A stretch of 64,000 bases of DNA from Ligustrum vulgare (GCA_963555705.1 OY743180.1:42998129-43062128), one strand, 5' to 3'; positions 10,241-22,428 are shown, counted from the first letter of the stretch. The notes: a model not told the origin generated them from the sequence alone. Program-made: numbers and translations.

Positions 10241-12530
10241 ATGCAACAACGTCCGACTTGGGACATTCTTCCAATTGATCCCGAACCCGAACGAACTTTT
10301 AGGAGGAGGATTAGGGAAAGAAGAGAACAAGTTGAACAACAAAGAATACAAGGCAATATGGGGGACAACCAAGGTGGTGCCGATCCCGTTATTGATGAAG
10401 ATGATAGACCAATGGGGCAATTCATGGTCCCTCTCATCACTCAAAATCGAGGAAGCATCACATATCCCCCATTTGGACGTCCGGACTTTCATCTAAAGCC
10501 GGATGTGATAAATCTTTTCAAGGGGCATCTACAATTCTATGGAATGACCGAGGAGAATCCATTTACTCACATCTCGCGGTTTTTGGAGATGTGTAGTAAC
10601 TTTGATTATCCGGGAATTAGCAAGGAAGCTATCAACATGCGGTTATTTCCACATACCCTTAGAGATGGAGCTCGTGAATGGTTAGATGCCAACCCGGTTG
10701 GAAGTATTACAACATGGGACGATCTTGCTCAAAAGTTCACTACAAAATATTTTCCTCCATCAAAAGTGGCTAAATTGAAGAGTGATATCTCCACATTCCG
10801 ACAACTTGACACCGAATGTTTCTATGAGACATGGGAAAGATTCAAGGAGATGTTGAGGAAATGTCCAAATCATGGGTTCACCAAGCAAATGCAAGTTCAA
10901 TATTTCTATCTTGGGATGAATCCATCTAGTCGAGTGACGGTTGATTCGGCCTCCAATGGAGCTATCACTACAAAATCACCTAATGAGGCAATTGAGCTCT
11001 TTGAGAGGATGGCTAATCACAATTTTACTTGGCCAACCGACCGCATGGTACCAAAGAGAGCCGCGGGAATTCATGAAGTTGATGCATATGCGGCTTTATC
11101 GGCAAAGATGGACCTTCTATTCAAGAAGTGTGATGATTTGTGTTCTCAACATACGGTAAAAGCAATCTACCTCCTATTTCTATTTGTGATGCATGTGGAG
11201 CAACACACAAGGTTGAGAAATGTCCCATGCTCAAAATGGCTTGTACTTCAAATGAGCAAGTGAATTATGCTCAAAATTTCAACCGACCACAAGGCAATCC
11301 TTACTCCAACACATACAATCCGGGTTGGAGGAATCATCCGAATTTTTCGTGGTCCAACAATCAGAATCAAGTAAAGCCTCCCGGTTTTGTTCAACCTCCA
11401 CCACCCCAAGAGAAGAAGCCTTCCATTGAGGAGATACTCATGCAATTCATGAACAAGACCAATACTATTCTCCAAAATCAAGCGGCTTCTATCAAAAATC
11501 TTGAGACTCAAGTTGGGCAATTGGAAAAAATGATGACGGAGAGACAACAAGGAGCCTTGCCAAGCAATACCGAGATCAATCCAAGGAAAAATGTGCAAGC
11601 CATCACTACAAGAAGTGGAATTCAATTACCGGAAGTCACGGTAAAGCAACATGTGGCACAACCCGAGGTGAAAGAAAAAGGTAATGAGCATGTTGAGGAG
11701 GCGAATGAAAATGATTCAACATTGAAGGAAAGTGGGGAGACCTCAACAAAGGTTCCTACTCCAGTGAAAGTTTATGTGCCTCCCATTCCTTTTCCTCAAA
11801 GACTCCAAAAGCACAAGGTGGATGCACAATTTGGTAAATTTCTTGAAGTTTTCAAGAAACTTCACATCAACATAGCACAAATGCCTAGCTATGCAAAGTT
11901 TATGAAAGACATCCTTTCCAACAAAAGGAGGCTAGAAGATCATGAAACCGTGATGCTCACGGAAGGATGTAGTGCCATACTACAAAACAAATTGCCTCCA
12001 AAAATCAAAGATCCAGGGAGTTTTACTATTCCTTGTACTATTGGTGATTTAACTTTTGGTAAAGCATTATGTGATCTTGGTGCTAGTATTAATTTAATGC
12101 CTTTGTCTATTTTCAGGAGATTGGGCATGGGAGAGGTGAAGCCAACCACAGTTTCATTACAATTGGCCGATCGTTCTATTAAGCATCCGCGTGGTATTGT
12201 TGAGGATGTGCTAATCAAGGTGGACAAATTCATCTTCCCTGCCGATTTTATCATTCTTGATATGGAGGAAGACATTGATATCCCAATCATCTTGGGAAGA
12301 CCCTTCTTAGCGACCGGTCAAGCTTTAATAGATGTGCAAGGAGGCAAATTGATATTGAGGGTTCAAGATGACCAAATCACATTCGACATTATGAAATCCA
12401 TTAAGTACCCCGTCGAGGTAAATTTATGCTCCCGAGTAGACATCATTGATCAAGAGGTGGCTACATCATTCATCTATGGGTCATCTAAGGATCCCCTTGA
12501 GACTTGCATTGCTCACTCCATAACCACGAG
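10241..12530 (+). pseudogene. gag: Athila gag-protease, one frameshift
   Basis: The chosen start is the ATG at 10241 (MQQRPTWDILPIDPEPERTF), because upstream codons lie in the LTR and primer site. The Gag core runs from about residue 85 (FKGHLQFYGMTEENPFTHI) through REWLDANPVGSITTWDDLAQKF to ECFYETWERFKEML. A frameshift near 11150 moves the reading to the frame open from 11140. There follow a CX2CX3HX4C zinc knuckle (CDACGATHKVEKC), a Gln/Asn/Pro-rich linker with a coiled-coil-like NQAASIKNLETQVGQLEKM, and the retropepsin with LCDLGASINLMP (near 12070) and IILGRPFLAT. The active site reads D-L-G-A-S, usual for Athila. A second frameshift near 12530 separates it from RT. Confidence 0.9.
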
Positions 12531-14567
12531 GGAGAGGATGATTTGGACATCGGAAGGATGTCACAACACTTGGATGCTCCAAAATTTTATCCCTTCAAGA
12601 AGAGGCCATATTTTGAAGAGTTGGGAGAGAGCTCTTCTCCTTCACTACCCTCCATTCAACAAGCCCCAACTCTTGAGCTCAAACCTCTTCCATCACATTT
12701 GAGGTATGCATACTTGGGTGATTCTTCTACTCTTCCTGTTATTATCTCGAATTTGTTGAATGAAGTGGAGGAAGAAAAACTACTTGAGGTGTTGAAAATG
12801 CATAAAATGGCTATTGGGTGGACTATGGCGGATATCAAGGGTATTAGCCCTACCTTGTGCATGCATAAAATCCTCATGGAGGATAACTTCAAACCAACAG
12901 TGGAGCACCAACGCCGTCTAAATCCAAACATGAAAGAAGTAGTGAAAACCGAGGTATTGAAGTGGTTGGATGCGGGAATTATCTATCCAATCTCGGATAG
13001 TGCATGGATGAGTCCCGTCCAATGTGTTCCAAAGAAAGGAGGTGTCACGGTGGTTGAAAATGAGAACAACGAGCTTATTCCTACAAGGCCCGTGACGGGA
13101 TGGAGAGTGTGCATTGACTACCGGAAATTGAACAATGCCACTCGAAAAGATCACTTTCCTCTCCCCTTTATTGACCAAATGCTTGAGAGGTTGGCGGGGC
13201 ATTCTCATTATTGTTTCTTGGATGGATACTCGGGCTACAATCAAATTTTAATAGCCCCCGAAGATCAAGAGAAGACCACCTTCACATGTCCATATGGGAC
13301 TTTTGCTTATAGGAGGATGCCGTTTGGTCTTTGCAATGCACCGGCTACTTTTCAACGTTGTATGATGGCCATTTTCTCCAACATGGTGGAAAAATTCATC
13401 GAGGTATTTATGGATGATTTTTCAGTTTTTGGTTCTTCTTTCAATGAATGCTTGGATAATCTTGATCTAGTGTTGAAAAGATGTGAAGACACCAATTTAG
13501 TGCTTAATTGTGAGAAATGCCATTTTATGGTGAGAGAGGGCATTGTACTTGGCCATCGGATTTCACAAGGGGGGATTGAGGTTGATAAAGCCAAAATACA
13601 AGTTATTGAGAAATTGCCTCCTCCTACTTCGGTGAAAGGAATAAGGAGTTTCTTGGGGCATGCGGGTTTCTATAGGAGATTCATCAAGGATTTTTCTAAA
13701 ATCACTAAGCCTCTTTGTTCTCTACTTGAGAAGAACAACACTTTCCATTTCTCTCAAGAGTGTCTATTGGCTTTCAACACTCTTAAGGAGAGGCTTATCT
13801 CGGCTCCTATTATTGCGGCCCCGGATTGGAGCTTACCATTTGAGCTCATGTGCGATGCTAGTGATTATGCCGTGGGAGCAGTTTTGGGGCAAAGGAGAGG
13901 TAAATTGTTGCATGTGATCTACTATGCAAGCCGAACATTGAGTGATGCTCAATTGAATTATGCCACAACCGAGAAAGAGATGCTTGCCGTGGTCTTTGCC
14001 TTTGACAAATTTCGATCTTATCTCATCGGCTCAAAGGTAATTGTCTATACCGATCACTCCGCTCTAAAATACTTGCTTGCTAAGAAGGATGCGAAGCCAA
14101 GATTGATTAGATGGATCCTTCTCTTGCAAGAATTTGATTTGGAAATCCGTGATAAAAAGGGTGCGGATAATCTTGTGGCCGATCATCTATCTAGGATGGA
14201 TCAACCTGAAAAAGTGGGAGTGGAGGAAATCAATGAAGCATTTCTGAATGAACAACTATTGCATACCAACCATCTTCTCCAAGTTTTCGAAGCACCATGG
14301 TATGCGAACTTCGTGAATTTCCTTGTAAGTGGTATTCTTCCCCCGGATTTCTCTTATCAACAAAAGAAGAAATTCTTTACCGATGTGAAACATTATTTTT
14401 GGGATGAGCCATATTTATTCAAGAGGGGGTCGGACCAAATTATTAGAAGATGTGTTCCCGAGGAAGAAATGGAAGCAATTCTTGATAGGTGTCATTCATC
14501 ACCTTATGGGGGTCACTTTGGAGCTTCCAAAACCGCCTCAAAAGTTCTTCAATCGAGATTCTATTAG
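12504..14567 (+). pseudogene. pol: Athila reverse transcriptase, RNase H and integrase N-terminus
   Basis: 687 codons open. RT motifs: [38 protein letters not shown] and the catalytic FMDDF (near 13410, both Asp present). RNase [40 protein letters not shown] and [11 protein letters not shown]. The integrase zinc-binding domain starts with [15 protein letters not shown]. The frame ends at TAG 14565-14567, where relatives have Trp, so this is a single nonsense change. The first 10-15 codons overlap the preceding frame. Catalytic residues look intact, so only the breaks in frame disable it. Confidence 0.93.
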
Positions 14568-15581
14568 CCGACTTTGTTCAAGGATGCTTATACCTTAGTA
14601 TCCAAATGTGATAGATGCCAAAGGAGCGGGAATATCTCTCGGCGTAATGAAATGCCATTGACTTCAATCTTGGAAGTGGAAATCTTTGATGTTTGGGGAA
14701 TTGATTTCATGGGGCCATTTCCATCCTCGTTCTCGAATCAATATATTTTGGTGGCGGTGGATTATGTTTCTAAATGGGTAGAGGCGGTGGCATTTCCTAC
14801 TAATGATGCTCGGGTGGTGGTCAATTTTCTCAAGAAGAACGTTTTTACACGATTTGGAACCCCCCGACTCATCATTAGTGATGGCGGCAAACACTTTTGC
14901 AATCGCCTCCTTGACTCACTTTTGTCAAAGTATGGAGTGAAGCACCGAGTAGCCACACCTTACCATCCCCAAACAAGTGGCCAAGTGGAGATCTCAAATC
15001 GAGAGTTGAAAAGAATTCTTGAGATGACGGTGAATACATCAAGGAAAGATTGGTCGAGGAAGCTTGATGATACATTATGGGCTTATCGCACCGCATTCAA
15101 GACTCCTATTGGTATGTCTCCATTTTGTCTTGTTTTTGGAAAATCATGTCATCTCCCCGTTGAACTTGAGCATCGAGCATTTTGGGCTACACGGGCATTA
15201 AACTTTGATGCAAAATTAATTGGTGAGAAGAGGTTGCTTCAACTTAATGAACTTGATGAATTTCGCCTCAACTCATATGAAAATGCTCGCATCTATAAGG
15301 AGAGGACCAAGAAATGGCATGATAACCACATTGTGAAGAGAGACTTCAAAGTTGGGCAACAAGTTCTTCTATTCAACTCCCGACTTCGACTATTCCCCGG
15401 AAAACTTCGATCCCGTTGGTGGGGGCCGTTCACAATTTCTCAAATATTTCCCCATGGAGCTATAGAGCTATATCATCCCGAAAAGGGACATTTTAAGGTC
15501 AACGGGCAAAGGTTGAAACCATTCTTGGTAGGAGAACCCTCGGAGGAAAAGTCATCATTTCTCCTCAATGCTCCCGAATGA
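14568..15581 (+). pseudogene. pol: Athila integrase core and C-terminus
   Basis: Continues the pol frame after the [11 protein letters not shown] completes the zinc-binding domain. The catalytic triad is visible as WGIDFMGPF (Asp), IISDGGKHF (Asp) and [12 protein letters not shown] (Glu). The C-terminal DNA-binding part reads [21 protein letters not shown], followed by [14 protein letters not shown], as in other Athila elements. It ends at a TGA near 15579. No further ORF (env-like) follows. Confidence 0.92.
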
Positions 15582-15622
15582 ACAATCCAAAAGTCGAGCT
15601 TATGACTTTAATCAAGCGCTTT

Positions 15623-15638
15623 TTGGGAGGCAACCCAA
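15623..15638 (+). promoter_or_regulatory. Conserved post-pol hairpin TTGGGAGGCAACCCAA
   Basis: A TTGGG/CCCAA stem with a six-base loop, preceded by AAGCGCTT, lying 42 bp after the pol stop. An identical 16-mer with the same AAGCGCTT neighbour is at 36173-36188 on minus in the non-autonomous element. Conservation between elements with unrelated ORFs suggests a cis role such as RNA packaging or 3' processing. This is inference. Confidence 0.6.
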
Positions 15639-15878
15639 ATTTCTTCTCTTTTGATTTACTTGTATTTTATTTACTGTATTTCTTTACTTTCTTTTTAATT
15701 ATTTGTCAAACTTTTGTAGGTAACAAATATTTTTGAAAATCCTAAGCGACATGGTCCTCAACAAGTTTGGGGGTGAACTACACTCGACGAAAGCTTAGGT
15801 CAATTTCAACGTCACAACCAAGCATTGAATCAGGGAAGTTTCACTACCTCTTATCTTCTTTATATTGTTTCTATTTTC

Positions 15879-15894
15879 ACATTGAGGACAATGT
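15879..15894 (+). promoter_or_regulatory. Palindromic motif ACATTGAGGACAATGT
   Basis: A six-bp stem around AGGA, placed just before a CAAGTTTGGGGGTG tract (15901-15914). The same 16-mer is at 34693-34708 on minus, again next to a purine-tract copy. Function unknown. Confidence 0.6.
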
Positions 15895-16466
15895 GTAATT
15901 CAAGTTTGGGGGTGTTGACTTCATTTTGCATTTTATCATGTTAGATAGCCTTGTCGGCTAAAGATATTGTGACGTTTGATTTTGTTCATTTTGTTGTGGA
16001 TATTGACATGCTAGATAGCCTTGTCGGCTCAAATGATTTGATGTTTGAAATTGCTGATTAATTCATGAATCATGATCGAATATGCTACTTGTGCCTATTT
16101 TTATAAATTGCTTATCTATGAGTGATCCTGAGTTCTCTTGAGCACAATAGTCATAACTAATTTTTGTTGAGATTTGGAATCCATTGAAGGTCGGAAAAAC
16201 TTGTGAAGTAGAAAAATTAGGTTGTGAGCTTGTATTTTCAATTTTTATCAACCTATCAAATTCCCTCTCTATGTTATTAATCTCTTAATCCTTTGTGAGA
16301 CAAGTTTGGGGGTGGTCGAGCCGGTAAAGGAAACGGTCTAGATGTGTAGTGATTCCATGCATGCTTGATCTAAATTTGTGTGGAGTGTTGTTGATGTTAG
16401 TATAAGCTAAGTGATGACCAAATGCTAGAAATCTAAGCCCATTTTAATTATTGCATTGCCCTATCT

Positions 16467-16800
16467 CGTAGCCTTTTTGACTCGAGTAATTAAGCCCGTA
16501 GGAGTATCTTGAAACTTGGTGCCTTAAGTTTGAAACTTGGGAGTCATCGGCCTAAAGCTCGCTACATGGGTCAATTAGAAAGCTTAATGAGTAGGGTATA
16601 CACACACACTTGAAAAAAAAAAAAAGCACATCATCATCATTGCATTTGCTTAATAAGTCTACCTCACTTCGTAGCCTTTTTGACTCGAGTTAGTAAGTCC
16701 GTAGGGGTATTTTGAAACCTGGTACCCTTTGATCTTAAAACAATTGGGGAGTTTCCGACCTAAAGCTCGCTACATGGGTCAATTAGAAAGCTTAAGGGAG
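16467..16800 (+). repeat. Two tandem copies of an Athila 3' module
   Basis: GTAGCCTTTTTGACTCGAGT starts at 16468 and again at 16671 (203 bp apart). Each copy runs on to GACCTAAAGCTCGCTAC or a close variant and CATGGGTCAATTAGAAAGC. Two copies of the same module, 172 bp apart, lie on minus at about 33849-34115 in the non-autonomous element. Confidence 0.8.
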
Positions 16801-17369
16801 TGAGGAAGTCACGAGCAATCATCACATTAGTTTGTAGAAATCATGCATTTGTATTTGCATAAGGGCTTAGATTAATAGTGGGTTTGAATTGCTTAGTATA
16901 AACTTTAATGTTGAAACACTCATCTAGTGGAGAGTCACTGCATATCTAGATTGTTGAGATTGCTGGTAAGTCATAACCAAGCTTTAGTGGAAAAAGAAAT
17001 GTGTGAATTGAGAGTTACCCCTAGGATGCATTTTGGGAGAGAAAAGAAATAATATGGGGGGACGAATGTCACGAGAGGGTAAGGAATGAAATTGACCACT
17101 AAGGGTGGATAATATTATTTTGAAATTTATCCCTTCTACAATGTTTCTTTGAACCTTGGTGATAATTGGAAGTGACTATGCACGCACACACCGATCAAAC
17201 ATGAGATAAGCTCAACTTCTTTTTGTAGTATTATTTTGAAAACACAATTGTGAATTAATCATGCAATTTTACACTCAAGAAAGAATTTACAAGTTATCTA
17301 GCATTGTTAATCATTCATTCATTTGCTTTTGTGCTAGTAGATATTCTTGCTCGAGACGAGCAAGAGTTT

Positions 17370-17384
17370 AAGTTTGGGGGTATT
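17370..17384 (+). promoter_or_regulatory. Polypurine tract of Athila
   Basis: AAGTTTGGGGGTATT abuts the 3' LTR at 17385. Three similar tracts occur upstream at 15762, 15901 and 16301. Confidence 0.8.
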
Positions 17385-19053
17385 TGTTAAGTGCATTTTT
17401 ATACACTTTTTATACCTTTAAATTAGCATATTTTGGAACATCTTGAGCAAATATCTACTAATTTATGCATATTTTGTATTTAAATAGGTTAATATCCAAG
17501 TTTGAGGCCAAAAATCACAAAAGAAGTGCAAATTACGCTGAAATTGGAAGTCTAGGGACCATTTTGTCACTTCCGGGAAGTTTTGGACAACCCATGCAGT
17601 TAACCAAGGGACCAAATTGAAAGATTTCAAAAGTTGAAGGGTCAAAAGTGCAATTTTAGAAGGACATATTTGAAAGAAATCTGAAAAATTGGGGACTAAA
17701 GTGCTCGAGATTAAAAGATGGAGGACTTGATGGCAATTACGGAAAGGACTTAGCTACAAAACCATCATTTGGCTGAGCCACGCGATCGCGTGGCTCGAAC
17801 CAAGTCGCGTTCACGACTTGGACCCCAAAACGGACCCGAGACAAAGCTGGAGCAAAATCTTACCGCGCGCGATCGCGCGCCTTTAAAAGTAAAAAAAAAA
17901 GAGAAAGTTTTCGGGCCGGACCGGGTCAACCCGGCCGACCCGGTTCGGCCCAGAAGCTGAATTTCGCGGATCTTGGCATTTTTTAGGGTTTTTTGGATGA
18001 TTTTAGGGTTGTATAAATAGGAAAAAGTCAGATTTTTGAAGCATTATGTAAGTTTCTTGCCTCTTTTTCTATTTTCTCTTGTATTTTTCTTAACATTTAC
18101 CTTATTTAATGCAATGTTTAATTAATGTTTTAATGTTCTTGTGTTCTTCTTCTACATTTCATCCTCTTGTTGTAGTTTAAGTTTTCATATTTGGTATTTT
18201 CTCAAATTTCTACCATAAATGTTATATATTTTAAGTGCATTTAATATTTTATGATTTGGTTGTTGAAGATATTATTGGTTGATGAAGAAATTTGGTTCAA
18301 AGTGAAGGATTCTTGGGTTTTCACTTCAAGAACTTTACAAAAAGGAGAGTTTTCTTTATTATCTTGTTTTTAATCTTTATTTTAAGTATTATTCTCATGT
18401 TTATGTTATTTGTTAAATGGTGTTGTTAGTTTATTATTAGGGGTTAATATTATTGTGTTGGAATTTTAATTAGTTTAAGGTTATTTAAGTATTTTAGGTT
18501 GTTTTGGATTGTGGGTATTTATGTTTATGTATTTGTGATTGTGAATGTTGTTTATGTTTTCGTAATTTTTAAAATGTTTGTCACTATGTTAGGTTCTTAT
18601 TGGAATTTACTACACATGTTAGGTTAAATTTAAATTTTCCCATGTAATTTGGTTAATTAATTGACTACCACTATTTGATTTGTGAAAGAAGAAATTAGTG
18701 TAGTTATAAAAACTAAATTCACCTTGTTTCATGTTTTCTAGTTTAGTTTAGTCACCAAGTTCTTTTTATTATTAGTTTATTTTGGATAATTAGTTTTAAT
18801 CCTAGCTTTTACATATTGTTGTCTATTTGCTTTAATTGACTAGTTTTTCATGTTGCCATGTTTTAATTTTATGATAGTTAGTGTTCACCATCAAACCAAC
18901 TTTTTATGTTACTTGACTTTTCTTTTAAAATGAAATCAATAACTTTAGTTACACTTCAATCATTCCTCGTGGGTACGATAACCCGGACTTCTCTAGTCCA
19001 CTTTACTACTTGAACGCGAACCGTGCACTTGCGGTATACGATTTTAGCGAACA
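17385..19053 (+). repeat. 3' LTR of Athila
   Basis: 1669 bp, TGTTAAG...CGAACA, nearly identical to the 5' LTR and with the same 22-bp palindrome at 17775-17796. It is followed by the target duplication ACAGG. Confidence 0.94.
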
Positions 19054-19058
19054 ACAGG

Positions 19059-19318
19059 AGCAGCGGTTCTTCGACCTTGGGTTTGGACAGTAAAGGGGCT
19101 TGTCCTAAGAATTCCTTCAATTCTGCAAAGGCTTATTCACATTCTGGTATCCATTGAAATCTCCTTCCTCCTTTCAAGACCATGAAGAAAGGGAGGCATT
19201 TATCAGTAGATTTGGACACAAATCTACTCAATGCAACGACTTCATCGGATTAGCTTCAATTCCCCTGTTGTTCACCATAAAACCAAGAAACTTTCCCGAT
19301 GCTACCCTAAAGGCGCAT
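19059..19318 (-). pseudogene. pol: Tat A reverse transcriptase C-terminal fragment
   Basis: On minus it reads ASGKFLGFMVNNRGIEANP, then a segment like FQWIPECE and AFAELKEFLGQAPLLSKP. This is the RT thumb and connection found between the RT active site (21.5 kb) and RNase H (8.4 kb). It is bounded by the solo LTR on one side and by Athila on the other, both with target duplications. Confidence 0.85.
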
Positions 19319-21498
19319 TGCAGCGACCGGGAATTTTCATTTCTTTTTAAATTAAATGTTTTAAAAACTTTAAATGCGCGTCGCTACGACTTTTCCAATT
19401 TTATTTAAAGGAGTGTTCTTTTAGCCAAGTTATAAATTTGGAGTTGAAAATAATAAATTTCAGTCCAATTTGATTTTACGTCCAATAATTTCAAAATCTA
19501 TTTTTTTTTTTAATCCAATTTCTTTTTTTTTTTTATTATTTAACTATTTATTTATTCAAATTAAATCACTAGATAATTTTATTTCAAAAACTGAGTTTAT
19601 CATTATAATTACACTTCAAATTTTAAATTCAGCATTTATCTTGACAAATCATGATAATCATCCTATCCCATATTTACTCAACCAAGTCTGTCACAAGAAA
19701 TCTTCCCCGGTTGCAACTCCAATTCAAACCAAAGACTAATCCCCAGCTATTTTAAACTCTTCTTCATGATCATATTTTTCATGACTCAGCCTTTTAATTC
19801 AGGTATCATCATCGATAATTTCGGTTTCTGCATCATCACCACCGAGCCCATCATCAATCTTCCCAGTTTACTGCAAATCCCACACCAACCTTCCACCAAA
19901 CTGGCAGCCGGTGTCCTTGCCGATCGAGCCTCCATTCACGATGTCCAACCACCCACAATTCTACAGTAACGAACCAAACACACACACCTCAAACCTCCAT
20001 AGCCGAGTGCAAACCAATCTCCATTACTCCCCAATCGTGCACCAAAACAACCAAATTACAACCCAAACCATCATGCACCCTACCAATCTGCAAACCACAT
20101 AACCCAATCAACAGAATTCAACACCTCAATCGCCACTGCCTGACCATGCCCACTATACTCACCGACGAACCACCATCATCGCCATCAACCAACACCGACG
20201 GAACCATTATCACCACCGCGAGCCACCCTCATCGAGACAACACCTCAACCGCACACCACAGCCCACCTCCCAAAATTCTTCCAAACTCAAATCAAAACCC
20301 AAGAAGAGCAAGGAATAAACCCTGAAAACCAATTTCTTACCTCATCGTCGTCTTATTGCCGAACCATCGCCGGAAACCCACAAACAGCCTCGGATTCCCC
20401 CTCGGTTTGCCTCAAAAACCGCACCCATAAACAGCCCAAAACCCCTTAGACCTAACCTCTTCTTGTCCCGCGCACTCGCCGCCACTGGACGGCGGCGTTA
20501 CGCCGGCAGATCACCGGCAATGGCGCCGGATTTGATAGGTGCGACTGGAAGTTGCACCCCCTTTCTCTTCTCTGTGTTCTGAACCAGAGAGAGAGAATGA
20601 TGTTTTGTATTAATATTTTGATTTTTTGAAAATTACACCTTGATCCCCAATGTTTCAAATGTGTCATTTCGGCCATGAGATCAAATATTTTAAAATTCTA
20701 TCCCTTAATTTTAAAAATCTGTTATTCCAGTCCCTGATTATTTTAAGCAGCATTTTTTTAAATGAGTCCTTTAATTTTCGAAAATACTAATTTAATTAAT
20801 TTTTCTTGGCTAGACGAATCATTTGGAGAATTAAGAGATTGACGTATTTTCCCGCTCCAATTTTTGAGAACTCGTAAAGTTAAAGGTAGACTCGCCCCCA
20901 CTAATTGATTTATTTTATAATTGCACGTGATTATGTGGATTTGTGTGATTTTGTATGCTTAATTGCATGAGAAAAGAAAAGAATATCTCGTATGAGATAA
21001 ATTTGAGAATTTATGTTATGCACGTCATAACTTATCTGCTAGCATGATGACAAGAAAAGAATGTGTTCATTTGCACTCATTTTATGATGCTTATGGATAA
21101 GAAAAGAACATCACTACATTATTTGCATGATTACTTGTCCAATTATCTTATAGATTAATTATTGGAGTTGAGTCTACTGAGTATTTCATCTTGAAATGCT
21201 CACCCCGTTGTTTTAACAAATTTGCAGATTTCGGTGACGGAGGCGAGTGATGGGCAATGGCGAATAATATAATTTGGATATTATTTTTGAAAGTCGTGGA
21301 TTTCGAAATAAACATTTCATTTTATCAAGAATTTTTATTTTTTATAAGTTTGTAAGAATTTCTTTATTTAATCTGAATTATCGCTAAACTTATATCCAAT
21401 AAATGTGCTATTTAATATTTAATTCATTTTCCGCAACAGTTTATTCCAGAATTTAGAAAAGTGACGTTCCCGCGCTCCTCGGAACTCGGGGCGTTATA
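19319..21498 (+). mobile_element. Solo LTR related to Tekay chromoviruses, nested in Tat A
   Basis: 2180 bp starting TGCAGCGACC and ending GGGGCGTTATA, with the target duplication CGCAT at 19314-19318 and 21499-21503. The ends resemble the Tekay LTRs at 42.2 and 49.6 kb (TGTAACGACC...GGGGCGCTACA). No internal region is left, so it is the product of LTR-LTR recombination. The small open frames within it are not genes. It contains a candidate leader intron, with donor at 20886 and acceptor at 21227. Confidence 0.88.
20886..21227 (+). promoter_or_regulatory. Putative LTR leader intron (solo LTR)
   Basis: TTAAAG|GTAGACTCGCCCC gives a plausible donor at 20886 and TTTGCAG|ATTTCGG an acceptor ending at 21227, 342 bp apart and upstream of the LTR end. 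Both boundaries recur in the 5' LTR of the Tekay element (minus strand, 50413 down to 49969). Splicing itself is not shown by sequence. Confidence 0.4.
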
Positions 21499-22428
21499 CG
21501 CATTTTACAGGGTTGAGTTTAATTCGGTATTTTCTCAATTTATCAATGATCTCCGATAAATGGTGGACGTGATCTGAGGTGGCCATGGTTTTTACCAGCA
21601 TGGCATCCACGTATACTTCCATGGTGTTCCCAAGTTGCTTTGAAAACATTCGATTTACTAACATTTGGGAGGTAGCTGCTGCATTTTTTAATCCGAAAGG
21701 CATGGCCTTATAACAATAGAGTCCCTTGTCTGTGATAAATAAGGTGTTCTCTTCATCGTATCTATGCTTGGGGATCTGGTTGTATCCAGAGTATGCGTCC
21801 ATAAAGCTTAACATTTCATGCCCCGCATGGAGTCAACTAGTTGATCAATTCAGGGCAACGAAAAGCTATCCTTCGGACACGCTTGATTTAAGTCCGAGAA
21901 TTCAATTCACACTCGCAACTTCCTGCTATGCTTAGGAACCAACACAGGGTTTGACACCCACTTCGGATAACAAAATTCCCTAATGAAGCCATTTTTCAAC
22001 AGTTTCGACACCTCTTCTTTCAAGGCCTCATATTTCTCCGAACTCATTGACCTCCTCTTCTATCTATGTCCAAGGTGCCTTGGATCAATTTGGAACCTAT
22101 GGTAGGCTACCTGAGGGTTGATTCCTACCATGTCATAATGTTTCCATGCAAAAACGTCAAGGTTTTGGAGGAGAAAGTTTTTCAGTTGCCCTTTGAGTTC
22201 AATCGATGAGTCCTGCCCAACTTGCAACTCCTTCATAGGGTCTGATGGGACGACAGAGAAGCATTCCAGCATTTCAACTGGAGCAGTACAACGGTTTGTA
22301 TCAGCCATTCTGGGGTCTAAATCCACCAGATCTTCCTCTTCCGTCATCGTGACATCTTCACCTAATAGTTTGGCATCTAACTTTTCAGGGCCTGAAATAG
22401 CCTTGGCCATCGCTATATCATTAATCAT
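21499..22428 (-). pseudogene. pol: Tat A reverse transcriptase
   Basis: On minus, the segment before RT gives LLQNLDVFAWKHYDMVGI and YHRFQIDP, and the RT core gives SFMDAYSGYNQIP, YKAMPFGLKNAAATSQ and VYVDAMLVKT. The catalytic motif, YVDD in working enzymes, reads YVDA (codon GCC near 21608), so one metal-binding Asp is lost. Stops break the reading near 21830-22060. The segment ends at the CGCAT duplication of the solo LTR and continues at 19318. Confidence 0.88.

Larger units (their letters stand above)
15582..17384 (+). other. Athila 3' non-coding region with conserved cis motifs
   Basis: 1.8 kb with no credible ORF. In order it holds a hairpin motif TTGGGAGGCAACCCAA (15623-15638), a purine-tract-like CAAGTTTGGGGGTG (15762), a palindrome ACATTGAGGACAATGT (15879-15894) followed at once by a second tract (15901), a third tract (16301), two copies of a module from about 16467 to 16800, and the true polypurine tract before the LTR. 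The same set occurs on minus in the element at 31507-38867. Confidence 0.85.
8433..19053 (+). mobile_element. Near-complete Athila-type retrotransposon nested in Tat A
   Basis: 10.6 kb, with LTRs at 8433-10106 and 17385-19053 (TGTTAAG...CGAACA). The target duplication ACAGG is at 8428-8432 and 19054-19058. The primer site is at 10113-10130, followed by gag-protease-RT-RNase H-integrase, then 1.8 kb of non-coding sequence without an env-like ORF. Only two frameshifts (near 11150 and 12530) and one nonsense codon (14565) are visible in the reading. The LTRs differ at scattered positions and by 5 bp in length, so it is fairly young but older than the relative at 31.5-38.9 kb. Confidence 0.95.

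Noticed and set aside
15582..17384. Search for an env-like ORF after Athila pol
   Set aside because: No frame longer than about 62 codons and no signal peptide or transmembrane pattern. The region is best explained by conserved non-coding motifs.
19470..20102. Three plus-strand ORFs in the 19.3-21.5 kb region
   Set aside because: They fall inside a solo LTR bounded by CGCAT duplications. No domains, and His/Pro/Thr-rich low-complexity text.
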